Part shown: piece by piece, positions 1 to 7,038 of the stretch
Layout: each line of letters begins with the position of its first letter
Position numbering within the stretch: the first letter of the stretch is position 1
Origin: Zwartia sp.
GTDB taxonomy: Bacteria; Pseudomonadota; Gammaproteobacteria; Burkholderiales; Burkholderiaceae_B
NCBI GenBank assembly: GCA_030653405.1
Contig: JAURZO010000231.1
Span: 1-20,256 of the forward strand
Direction of reading: 5' to 3'
DNA: 20,256 nucleotides
The notes under the pieces: generated by a model
Databases searched by the model: none
What the model saw: the letters and a program-made list of their open reading frames with translations, nothing else
Told to the model about the DNA's origin: nothing
Program-made: the position numbers and the translations under genes

Positions 1-800
1 CGCGGGCTGGCATGCTGAAAGGGAATGTCCAGGTATGGAAGGATTTTGCCCTCGGCCATCAAAGGAATCACTTCGTCCACATGCGGGTATGGGTAGACAT
101 AATGCAGACGCACCCAAATGCCCAACTCAGAGAGCGCCGCGCACAGCTCTGTCATGCGCGTTTTAACAGGGCGCCCATTCCAGAAGCCGCTACGGTATTT
201 GACATCCACGCCATAGGCGCTCGTGTCCTGGGAAATCACGAGAAGTTCTTTGACGCCGGCCTTGGCCAGACGTTGCGCCTCGTCCAGAACGTCTCCAATG
301 GGGCGGCTCACCAAATCTCCGCGCATAGACGGGATGATGCAAAAACTACAACGATGGTTACACCCCTCGGAAATTTTGAGGTAGGCGTAATGGCGTGGGG
401 TGAGTTTGATCCCTTGTGGGGGAACTAGGTCGGTAAAGGGGTCGTGCAATGCATTAGGCGGAGCGGCCTCGTGCACCGCGCGCACGACCTGCTCGTATTG
501 CTGTGGGCCTGTGACAGCCAGCACGCTTGGGTGAACCGCGCGAATGACGGACTCCTCGACGCCCATGCAGCCTGTGACGATGACCCGACCGTTTTCGGCG
601 ATTGCCTCACCAATCGCATCGAGCGATTCTGCCTTGGCGCTATCAATAAAACCACAGGTGTTGACGACTACGACATCTGCATTGTCGTAGTTGGGCACGA
701 TCTGGTAGCCCTCCATGCGTAATTGCGTGAGGATGCGTTCGGAGTCTACGAGCGCTTTGGGACAACCGAGACTGACAAAACCGACTTTTGGCGAAGACAT
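1..800 (-). CDS. rimO: Ribosomal protein S12 methylthiotransferase RimO (3' end cut off by window)
   Basis: RimO is a cytosolic radical-SAM enzyme that adds a methylthio group to an aspartate of ribosomal protein S12 (Asp89 in E. coli). Reading the minus strand from the ATG at 800-798 gives about 266 residues before the window edge. The N-terminal MTTase domain has its three cluster cysteines at C13 (SLGCPKA), C49 (NTCGF) and C78 (TGCMG). The radical-SAM CxxxCxxC motif is C147, C151, C154 (GCNHRCSFC, codons near 362-339). The spacing fits RimO better than its relative MiaB. The C-terminal part of the radical-SAM domain and the TRAM domain lie outside the window. The gene is divergent from rsmB across a 135-bp gap. 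The Shine-Dalgarno is weak, but the start gives the expected family N-terminus. Identity is very likely; the truncation is only the window edge. Confidence 0.95.
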   Translation of the reverse strand, partial: MSSPKVGFVSLGCPKALVDSERILTQLRMEGYQIVPNYDNADVVVVNTCGFIDSAKAESLDAIGEAIAENGRVIVTGCMGVEESVIRAVHPSVLAVTGPQQYEQVVRAVHEAAPPNALHDPFTDLVPPQGIKLTPRHYAYLKISEGCNHRCSFCIIPSMRGDLVSRPIGDVLDEAQRLAKAGVKELLVISQDTSAYGVDVKYRSGFWNGRPVKTRMTELCAALSELGIWVRLHYVYPYPHVDEVIPLMAEGKILPYLDIPFQHASP

Positions 801-829
801 GATGAGGAACCTGACGGGCCGTAACCCGC

Positions 830-858
830 GTTAAACAGAGGTTGATTTTACCTTGCAA
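830..858 (-). promoter_or_regulatory. Possible rimO promoter
   Basis: On the minus strand a TTGCAA box (858-853) is followed after 17 bases by TTTAAC (835-830), each matching four of six consensus sigma-70 positions. Transcription would begin about 25 bases upstream of the rimO ATG. The matches are weak, so this is only a candidate. Confidence 0.25.
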
Positions 859-899
859 GGACGCTAGCTAGGTGTTTTGGACAACATGACCACACAAGC

Positions 900-929
900 C
901 CGACACCAACACGCGACAACCCCTACAAT
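900..929 (+). promoter_or_regulatory. rsmB promoter, probably giving a leaderless mRNA
   Basis: A -35-like CCGACA (900-905) and a -10 TACAAT (924-929, five of six consensus positions) are separated by 18 bases. The expected transcription start, about seven bases past the -10, falls on or next to the rsmB ATG at 936. A TGA in the rsmB frame at 930-932 rules out an upstream start. The purines GAGGG at 931-935 touch the ATG and so cannot serve as a normally spaced ribosome binding site. Confidence 0.5.
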
Positions 930-935
930 TGAGGG

Positions 936-2264
936 ATGAATCCAGTCACACCTGCTTTATCTCATTCTTTGTTGGCCGCTGCGAGCGCCGTGGCCGCGGT
1001 CGAGTCCGGTCAGTCCCTGACCGAGGCGCTTGCCGATGTCCATCCTGATTTGCGCCCTGGCGCTCAGGCGCTCGCTTTTTATGCAATGCGTCATTGGGGC
1101 ATGGCCAAGGCGTTGCGGCGTACTTTGGTCGAGCGTGAGCCTTCCAGTGCGACGATGTATGCGCTCATTGGGCTGAGTCTGCTCTTGCTTGATGCATCGA
1201 TGCGCTCGGAACAAGAGACCTTGGCGCCTGGCACGCCCGTATATGCCGCACATACTTTGGTGGATCAGGCGGTGCAAGCGACGCAGTGGCATCGTTCGAC
1301 GGTCACGTTCAAAGGTTTAGTCAATGCAGTGTTGCGTCGTTTTCAGCGAGAACGCGCCAAGCTGCTTGGACAAATTGAAGGCGATCTTGAGGCGCGCTGG
1401 AATCACCCGCGCTGGTGGATAGAGAGTTTGCAAAAGGCTTATCCGCAGGATTGGGAGCGTTTGCTCGAGGCGGCTAATGCCCATCCGCCACTGACGCTAC
1501 GTGTCAATGTCCGCGCAACAACGCGCGAAGCTGTTCAACAGGCTTTTGTTGAGCAAGGCATTGCGGCTATCCCGTTTGGGGTGGCGGGTCTGGTGCTGGG
1601 CGAACCAAGACCGATTACGTCGTTGCCGGGCTATGCGCAGGGCTGGTGGTCTGTGCAGGACGCCGGCGCGCAGCTCGCCGCACCCATGCTTGGCGTATCG
1701 GACGGCATGCAGGTGCTGGACGCCTGCGCCGCACCTGGAGGCAAGACCGCCCACCTGCTCGAGCTGGCAAAGCCAGACTTGACAGCGCTGGATATTGACG
1801 CGGTTCGTCTGGAGCGCGTGCACCAGAATCTCAAGCGACTGGGTCTGATGCGCCGCGGCATCCGTCTGGTCGCTGAAAGTGCGATTAAGACGCATATTTG
1901 GTGGGACGGCAAACCTTTTGACGCTGTCTTGGCTGACCTGCCGTGCACGGCCTCGGGCATTGTGAGTCGTCACCCAGATATTCGTTGGTTACGACGTGCG
2001 CAAGATGTGCCGCAGACCGCCAAACTCGCCAGGGAAATCCTCGATTCATTGTGGAGTGTCGTGGCTCCGGGCGGTAAGTTGCTGATGGTGACATGCTCGA
2101 TTTTCCCTGAAGAGGGAGAGCTGCAAGCTCAAGCCTTTAGCGCTCGCCACGCGCAAGCTGAGCGCCTCAGTGCGCCAGGGCAGTTGTTGCCTCAGTTGCC
2201 TGATGCGGAGCATCCCGCGGGTTCCGATGGATTCTTTTATGCTTTATTTACTCGACATGCTTAG
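936..2264 (+). CDS. rsmB: 16S rRNA (cytosine-967-C5)-methyltransferase RsmB
   Basis: RsmB makes m5C967 in 16S rRNA using S-adenosylmethionine. The 442-residue product is close to the roughly 430 residues usual for the family. It has an N-terminal NusB-like RNA-binding domain (about 1-150) and a C-terminal Rossmann methyltransferase domain. The SAM loop is at 262-270 (DACAAPGGK). The two cysteines of m5C enzymes are visible: C337 in the LPCTASG motif and the nucleophile C387 in VTCSIFPEE. The HPDIRWLRR block at 346-354 and the C-terminal GFFYA are also typical. An in-frame TGA two codons upstream makes ATG 936 the first possible start. It begins the run rsmB-DUF4390-ntrY-ntrX; its TAG is directly followed by possible starts of the next gene. 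Identity is very likely. Confidence 0.96.
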   Translation: MNPVTPALSHSLLAAASAVAAVESGQSLTEALADVHPDLRPGAQALAFYAMRHWGMAKALRRTLVEREPSSATMYALIGLSLLLLDASMRSEQETLAPGTPVYAAHTLVDQAVQATQWHRSTVTFKGLVNAVLRRFQRERAKLLGQIEGDLEARWNHPRWWIESLQKAYPQDWERLLEAANAHPPLTLRVNVRATTREAVQQAFVEQGIAAIPFGVAGLVLGEPRPITSLPGYAQGWWSVQDAGAQLAAPMLGVSDGMQVLDACAAPGGKTAHLLELAKPDLTALDIDAVRLERVHQNLKRLGLMRRGIRLVAESAIKTHIWWDGKPFDAVLADLPCTASGIVSRHPDIRWLRRAQDVPQTAKLAREILDSLWSVVAPGGKLLMVTCSIFPEEGELQAQAFSARHAQAERLSAPGQLLPQLPDAEHPAGSDGFFYALFTRHA

Positions 2265-2879
2265 GTGCTAATGAGGACGATGACCGCGTACCTGACTCGC
2301 CGGACGATGCAAGGGTGTGTGCTGCTGGCACTTGTTCTGGCAGGTTCCTTGTTGAGCACGAATGCTGCGGCGACGACCGATGCGCGGATCACGCACATTG
2401 AACCGCTGATTGGTGAGGGACATCTCACCATGGATCTAGATGCCTCCTTAAAACTCAGCGCGGTGATGTTGGATGCGGCGGAGCGCGGTGTACCGCTTTA
2501 CTTTACGCTGGATGTCAAAATCACAACACCGCGATGGTGGTGGTGGGATCGGCCGATCGTTGAAACTTCTCTGACGCGTCGGATTTCATACAACACGCTG
2601 ACCCGGCAATGGAGAGTGGCGACCGGGGATTTGTTTTTGCCTGTCGCTTCAATCAAGGATGCGGTGGCAGTGCTTGAGAAAGTACGGGGTTGGCCCGTGG
2701 CGCCGCTTGATCGCTTTGATCGGAATGTTCGCTACGATGGCGAGGTGCGAATTCGTCTGGATACATCACACTTGGCGCGGCCTCTTAAGCTTGATGCCCG
2801 TAATCGTGGGGATTGGTCTTTGACGAGCAGCTGGGCGCCATTCGATTTTTCGATCCGCAAGGGTGAGGAATCAAAATGA
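2265..2879 (+). CDS. DUF4390 family exported protein
   Basis: This is an exported protein of unknown function, recognised as the DUF4390 family from its position between rsmB and ntrY and from its sequence. Residues about 14-37 form a hydrophobic signal sequence ending near NAAATT. The rest is predicted periplasmic and carries a run of four tryptophans (TPRWWWWDRP, about residue 90) and a conserved-looking RxISYNTLTRQWRV stretch. The frame opens at a GTG at 2265 directly after the rsmB stop. In-frame ATGs at 2271 and 2280 are equally possible and leave the signal peptide intact. The stop overlaps the ntrY start as ATGA (2876-2879), which implies translational coupling. That makes a role linked to the NtrY sensor attractive, but this is inference; no catalytic motif is visible. 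Confidence 0.85.
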   Translation: MLMRTMTAYLTRRTMQGCVLLALVLAGSLLSTNAAATTDARITHIEPLIGEGHLTMDLDASLKLSAVMLDAAERGVPLYFTLDVKITTPRWWWWDRPIVETSLTRRISYNTLTRQWRVATGDLFLPVASIKDAVAVLEKVRGWPVAPLDRFDRNVRYDGEVRIRLDTSHLARPLKLDARNRGDWSLTSSWAPFDFSIRKGEESK

Positions 2880-5143
2880 ACCCATTGATGCGAATGGTGG
2901 CAGGGCTCGGCATTGTGATGGCCATCGCCTTGTTTGCATTGCTGGCGTGGTCGACGGGTAATGCTTCGCGTGTGGCGCAGTACCAGACGCTATTGCTGTG
3001 GCTCAATGGTGCGCTGGCCTTGACATTGTTTGTTTGGGTGGTGGGGCTCACCTTTCGGCTCGCGCGGCAGTTTTCCCGGGGTCAGTTTGGCTCACGGTTA
3101 ACGGCAAGATTCGCATTGGCGTTCGCATTGATCGGTGTCTTGCCAGGTGCGTTGATTTATACAGTTTCAATTCAGTTTATGTCGCGATCGATCGAGTCCT
3201 GGTTTAATGTGCGGGTCGATACCGCACTTGAGTCCGGCCTGGCGCTTGGTCGAGCCGCCCTCGACTCGCAGCTCGCGCAACTCGATGTGCGTGCCCGTGC
3301 GATGACCCCTGATTTGAGCAGCATGCCCGACCCAGACATTGCTTCCGTACTCACCCGCTTACGTGAGACAAATGGCTCGATTGATGCGATGGTATTTACA
3401 ACGAGCGGTAGACTTATTGCATTTTCCACCGATAGAATCGGTACGCTTTTGCCGCCATTGCCGCCTGCCGCTATTTTGAATCAGTTACGGACTGCGCGAG
3501 GTTATTCTGCCGCCGACTCTGACGATCCTGGGGCAAGCTTGGGAGATACCGGCTTGCAATTACGTGTAATCGTACCGGTAGGCTCGCCCGAGCGCACCGA
3601 GACAACGCTTGGGGTGACCTCGGAGTCGCGGTGGTTACAGCTGACGCAAGCAGTTTCAGAAAAGATTGCTGAGAACGCCAATGAGGTTCAGAAAGGCTAT
3701 CTGGATTATCAGGAGTTGGCATTATCACGGCAGAGCTTACGTAATTTGTTTGGCGTGACTCTGACTCTGGCACTCCTGCTCGCGGTCTTTGCGGCGATTG
3801 CCGTGGCGCTGTATTTGTCCAAAAAACTGGTCAGTCCGCTGCTGACGCTTGCAGCCGGGACTCAGGCGGTCAGTATTGGCGATTTTCGGCCATTGCCCGA
3901 GCCACCTTCAAGTGATGAGGTCGGGCAGTTGACGCGATCTTTTAACGACATGACGCGTCAGCTCGAAGATGCGCGCCGTATGGTTGAAACCAATCGTGCG
4001 CAACTCGAACGCTCTAACGTTTATCTGGAGAGCGTGTTGTCCAATCTGTCTGCCGGTGTGCTGGTTTTTGATCAGCAGTTTCGCCTGACGACATTTAATC
4101 AGGGCGCACAGGCCATCCTGAGCGTGGACCTGCGTGCCGCTCCCGGACGTCCGCTTGAAACGATCGATGGCATGATCGATTTCGCAGGCATGATTCGGCA
4201 GGCTTTTGCGCAGCATGCTGCCGTGGGCTCTGAGCGCACGCACTGGCAGGAACAGTTTGAGTTAAAGCTGCCAGATTTGAGTGATGACAAAAAGTTTTAT
4301 ACGCTCACCTTGTTGGCGCGGGGGACGCAGCTGCTCGTCGATGGGCGTGATACTGGCTATATGGTTGTGTTTGACGATATTACCGAGGTGATGTCGGCGA
4401 ACCGCAGTGTGGCGTGGGGAGAGGTGGCCCGTCGTCTGGCGCACGAGATCAAAAATCCGCTCACACCCATCCAGCTTTCCGCTGAGCGACTCGCAATGAA
4501 GCTGGCCCACAAGCTTGAGCCTCAAGATGCTCAGCTTCTTGAAAGGGCAACCAATACGATTGTGAATCAGGTTAGTTCGCTCAAGCACATGGTGGATGAT
4601 TTCAAAGAATATGCCAGAAAACCGGCGGTGTTGATGGTGCCTGTTGATTTTAATGCCTTGGTCGACGAAGTCCTCGGGCTTTATGGTTGGGACCCAAACG
4701 ATGGTATGGTGAGAGATGAGGGCTATGCTTGGCGTCTGGAAGTCTCTCTCGATCCGGCTTTGCCGCTTGTGTTGGGCGATCCAACGCAGTTGCGCCAGGT
4801 GATTCATAACTTGTTGGCTAATGCGCGAGACGCTCTGGCAGAGGTGCCGCAGCAAGGTGTCATCGAAGTCACGACTAAATTGATTCATGCGGGAAGCCTT
4901 GAAAATACGGAGAGACCAGACAGGCCGGCGTTGAGATTTACAGTCTCTGATAATGGGCCTGGGTTTGGAACGCAGGTCTTGCAGCGGGCATTTGAGCCTT
5001 ACATTACAACTAAGGCTCAGGGTACGGGTTTGGGTTTGGCGATTGTGCGTAAGATCATTGACGAGCATCAAGGCCGCATTGATTTGTCTAATCGGCGTGA
5101 AGGTGGCGCCAAAGTTTCGATTTTGTTGACACAGCTAGCCTGA
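2876..5143 (+). CDS. ntrY: NtrY-like membrane sensor histidine kinase
   Basis: This is the sensor of an NtrY/NtrX-type two-component system; NtrY proteins are tied to nitrogen and redox control in other proteobacteria. The 755 residues read in order: hydrophobic segments at about 8-27, 38-60 and 79-101; a periplasmic region of about 190 residues (102-290); a last membrane segment at 291-314; HAMP (about 316-368); PAS (about 380-500); HisKA with phospho-accepting H523 in LAHEIKNPLTP; and a HATPase domain with N box (about 642-652), G1 DNGPGF (692-697) and G2 GTGLGLA (716-722). All catalytic boxes look intact. GAGG lies upstream of the ATG, which overlaps the DUF4390 stop. A 5-bp hairpin (CTAGC 5135-5139, GCTAG 5146-5150) straddles the ntrY stop. 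The stimulus cannot be deduced. Confidence 0.93.
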   Translation: MNPLMRMVAGLGIVMAIALFALLAWSTGNASRVAQYQTLLLWLNGALALTLFVWVVGLTFRLARQFSRGQFGSRLTARFALAFALIGVLPGALIYTVSIQFMSRSIESWFNVRVDTALESGLALGRAALDSQLAQLDVRARAMTPDLSSMPDPDIASVLTRLRETNGSIDAMVFTTSGRLIAFSTDRIGTLLPPLPPAAILNQLRTARGYSAADSDDPGASLGDTGLQLRVIVPVGSPERTETTLGVTSESRWLQLTQAVSEKIAENANEVQKGYLDYQELALSRQSLRNLFGVTLTLALLLAVFAAIAVALYLSKKLVSPLLTLAAGTQAVSIGDFRPLPEPPSSDEVGQLTRSFNDMTRQLEDARRMVETNRAQLERSNVYLESVLSNLSAGVLVFDQQFRLTTFNQGAQAILSVDLRAAPGRPLETIDGMIDFAGMIRQAFAQHAAVGSERTHWQEQFELKLPDLSDDKKFYTLTLLARGTQLLVDGRDTGYMVVFDDITEVMSANRSVAWGEVARRLAHEIKNPLTPIQLSAERLAMKLAHKLEPQDAQLLERATNTIVNQVSSLKHMVDDFKEYARKPAVLMVPVDFNALVDEVLGLYGWDPNDGMVRDEGYAWRLEVSLDPALPLVLGDPTQLRQVIHNLLANARDALAEVPQQGVIEVTTKLIHAGSLENTERPDRPALRFTVSDNGPGFGTQVLQRAFEPYITTKAQGTGLGLAIVRKIIDEHQGRIDLSNRREGGAKVSILLTQLA

Positions 5144-5205
5144 CTGCTAGACGGGGCGCTGTAAGCCAACGATAATGTTTGTGTGTAATAGGTGATAAAA
5201 GATAT

Positions 5206-5898
5206 ATGGCCCGAATTTTGGTTGTCGATGATGAGGTCGGGATACGAGAGTTGCTCTCGGAAATCCTGTACGACGAAGGACACACGATTGAGCTTGCTGA
5301 GAACGCAGCCCAGGCGCGTGCCGCACGTTTGCGTGGGCGACCCGATCTGGTCCTTCTCGATATTTGGATGCCTGATACCGATGGCGTGACGCTTCTCAAA
5401 GAGTGGGGTTCACAAGGCTTGTTGGATATGCCTGTGATCATGATGAGCGGTCATGCCACGATCGACACGGCCGTTGAGGCAACGCGTATTGGTGCAATCG
5501 ATTTTCTTGAAAAACCGATTACGTTGCAACGGTTACTCAAGACGATTTCGGCAGGATTGGCGCGGGGTAGATTGCCGGTTGCAAAGTCTGCGAATGGTTC
5601 TTTTGTGCCCGTTGCTCCTGCAAGCAGTGGCCCACCACAGATCGCTGAGCCTGCGCCTGCTGTGGCTGAGGTTGAAGTCGCTGTCGAGCTGATTGATCAC
5701 AGCTTGCTGGGCAATATCACGCTGGACCAGCCCTTGCGTGAAGCGCGAGATGCGTTTGAGCGCGTGTATTTCGAGTATCACTTGGCACGCGAGAACAACA
5801 GCATGACGCGCGTATCAGAGAAAACGGGCTTGGAGCGCACGCACCTCTACCGCAAACTTAAACAACTCGGTATCGAGTCGCGTAAGCGCAGTAGTTAA
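5206..5898 (+). CDS. NtrX-like response regulator lacking the AAA+ domain
   Basis: This is the response regulator partner of the NtrY-like kinase. ATG 5206 is chosen because AGGTGAT (5190-5196) sits about 9 bases upstream and MARILVVDDE is the usual receiver N-terminus; a TTG at 5179 is an unlikely longer start. The 230 residues hold a receiver (1-118) with D8, D9, phospho-acceptor D52, S81 and K103. An Ala/Pro/Val-rich linker (about 121-170) follows. The end is a Fis-type helix-turn-helix (about 176-226) with the NtrX-like TGLERTHLYRKLKQLG. Full-length NtrX proteins are about 450 residues with a central sigma-54-interacting AAA+ ATPase; Walker motifs and GAFTGA are absent here. It should therefore bind DNA without driving sigma-54 open-complex formation, a layout like the RegA/PrrA family. 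It follows ntrY after 62 bases, probably co-transcribed. Confidence 0.88.
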   Translation: MARILVVDDEVGIRELLSEILYDEGHTIELAENAAQARAARLRGRPDLVLLDIWMPDTDGVTLLKEWGSQGLLDMPVIMMSGHATIDTAVEATRIGAIDFLEKPITLQRLLKTISAGLARGRLPVAKSANGSFVPVAPASSGPPQIAEPAPAVAEVEVAVELIDHSLLGNITLDQPLREARDAFERVYFEYHLARENNSMTRVSEKTGLERTHLYRKLKQLGIESRKRSS

Positions 5899-5906
5899 GC
5901 TTGAGT

Positions 5907-5960
5907 GGCTCAGGCTCAGGCTTAGGCTCAGGCTCGGGCTCGGGCTCGGGCTTAGTCTTA
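5907..5960 (+). repeat. Degenerate GGCTCR hexamer tandem repeat with G-quadruplex potential
   Basis: Nine consecutive hexamers run GGCTCA, GGCTCA, GGCTTA, GGCTCA, three GGCTCG, GGCTTA, GTCTTA, then decay into GGGTCC. The repeat fills nearly all of the 59-bp gap between the convergent ntrX and xdhC genes, and its ninth unit contains the xdhC stop codon (5958-5960, minus strand). GGG triplets at 5936-5938, 5942-5944, 5948-5950 and 5961-5963, with loops of 3, 3 and 10 bases, form a possible three-tetrad G-quadruplex on the plus strand. The repeat contains no inverted arms, so it is not a normal hairpin terminator. A short Ser-Gly reading frame through it on the plus strand is a by-product of the repeat. 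Confidence 0.85.
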
Positions 5961-6944
5961 GGGTCCGGTCACCGGTGGTTGGCTGAGACCGCCCACCCGC
6001 TCATCCTCGAGGGCGCGTCTGACTTGTACAAGTTGAGCCCCGACAGCCACGGCAATCTCGGCGGGTGTTCGGCTGCCGATTTGTAAACCCACCGGACCAT
6101 AGAGTCGATCCACCTCTTGCTCTGAAAGATCAAAGCTGAGCAGGCGTTCACGTCGTTTGGCCTGATTGCGGACGGATCCAAGTGCACCAACGTAAAAGGC
6201 TTTTGATTTCAAGGCCTCGAGCAAGGCCATGTCGTCGAGTTTGGGGTCGTGAGTAATGGCAACAATGGCCGTGCGTTCGTCCGTCTGAATTTCAAGCACC
6301 GCATCGTCGGGCATACCGGGCTGCATGGTCACGCCCTGCATCGTCCAGTCTGCGGTGAACTCTTCGCGCGGATCGCAGATAATCACCTGAAATTCCAGCA
6401 TAGTTGCGATTTGAGCGAGAGCTCGGGCAGTCTGGTTCGCACCGATGATGAGCAGTCGCCAGTGAGGGCCGTACACAAAATGACAGCCTTCTTCTTTGAC
6501 TTCGGTCAGCTGGCCTGGCCGCGCGCCTGTCAGCACGGACAGACCTGTTGACATATCCAGCCAGCGACCGATGAGTTGTTGCGTGCGGATCGTCGCCACC
6601 ACCTGTTCAAGCCAGTCACAGTCTTTCAGGGGCTCGATGACGAGTCGCAAGGTGCCCCCGCAGGGCAGTCCGAAGCGGGCGGCTTCATCTTGAGACACGC
6701 CATAGCGTGCCCACTCAGGCTTAGCGGGCAGGCGCCCTTCCTGGGCACGAAGAATCAAGTCATCTTCGATGCAGCCGCCGGACACCGACCCCACCACGCG
6801 GCCGTCTTGGCGAACGGCAAGCATCGCACCGGCCTGGCGCGGTGCGGAGCCCCAAGTCTTGACGACGGTGGCCAGATGCACAACATGACCTTCCAGCACC
6901 CATTCTCGGGCTTGATTCAACACTGCGGTATCGAGAGAGTCCAT
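5958..6944 (-). CDS. xdhC: XdhC/CoxI family protein
   Basis: XdhC-type proteins bind molybdenum cofactor, guide its sulfuration and deliver it to xanthine-dehydrogenase-like molybdenum hydroxylases. The 328-residue product has the N-terminal XdhC/CoxI domain with GSAPRQAGA (32-40), GSVSGGCIED (52-61, C58) and GLPCGGT (92-98, C95). The C-terminal Rossmann-like domain has LLIIGANQTARAL (164-176), DPREEF (191-196), YVGALGS and the closing SRTPAEIAVAVGAQ block. The nucleotide-binding loop is GANQTA rather than the more usual GAGxxx. No molybdenum hydroxylase subunit or Moco sulfurase is in the window, so the client enzyme is unknown. It is divergent from the TauE/SafE gene. The ATG at 6944-6942 has no clear Shine-Dalgarno but gives a normal family N-terminus. 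The family assignment is firm; the client is not. Confidence 0.9.
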   Translation of the reverse strand: MDSLDTAVLNQAREWVLEGHVVHLATVVKTWGSAPRQAGAMLAVRQDGRVVGSVSGGCIEDDLILRAQEGRLPAKPEWARYGVSQDEAARFGLPCGGTLRLVIEPLKDCDWLEQVVATIRTQQLIGRWLDMSTGLSVLTGARPGQLTEVKEEGCHFVYGPHWRLLIIGANQTARALAQIATMLEFQVIICDPREEFTADWTMQGVTMQPGMPDDAVLEIQTDERTAIVAITHDPKLDDMALLEALKSKAFYVGALGSVRNQAKRRERLLSFDLSEQEVDRLYGPVGLQIGSRTPAEIAVAVGAQLVQVRRALEDERVGGLSQPPVTGP

Positions 6945-6970
6945 TCAGCTATTTTTCAGAAATTGAGTAG

Positions 6971-7022
6971 TTGGGCGCTATGAGGATGCAATCAGTATAC
7001 TGAGCGCCTTTCCCAGCGTCGA
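6971..7022. promoter_or_regulatory. Divergent xdhC / tauE promoter centred on a palindrome
   Basis: The perfect 10-bp palindrome CAGTATACTG (6993-7002) supplies a TATACT -10 on each strand: 6996-7001 for the plus direction and 6999-6994 for the minus. The minus direction has a -35 TCGACG (7022-7017) at 17-base spacing; the plus direction has TTGGGC (6971-6976) at a long 19-base spacing. An outer inverted repeat GGCGCT (6974-6979) / AGCGCC (7003-7008) encloses the core. Predicted leaders are about 43 nt (xdhC) and 31 nt (tauE). The symmetry also suits a dimeric regulator; no experiment supports this here. Confidence 0.5.
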
Positions 7023-7038
7023 GATCGAGTTCAACCTC

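Noticed and set aside
1439..1447. TTATCCGCA, similar to a DnaA box
   Set aside because: A single copy inside rsmB with no cluster, no AT-rich unwinding element and no dnaA or parAB nearby.
1962..1973. GTGAGTCGTCAC, ten of twelve matches to the SlmA-binding consensus; a second ten-of-twelve match, GTGAGTAATGAC, at 13557-13568
   Set aside because: About one such match is expected by chance in 20 kb. The first is inside rsmB and the second breaks the palindrome, so neither supports a SlmA site without genome-wide data.
4262..5071. A 269-codon open frame antisense to the kinase core of ntrY
   Set aside because: It lies wholly within a clearly real gene with intact HisKA and HATPase motifs, shows no recognisable domain and has no ribosome binding site context; long antisense frames are common opposite biased codons.
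5901..6086. A 61-codon plus-strand frame beginning with Ser-Gly repeats
   Set aside because: It starts at a TTG, is generated by the hexamer repeat, and then runs antisense to the conserved end of xdhC.
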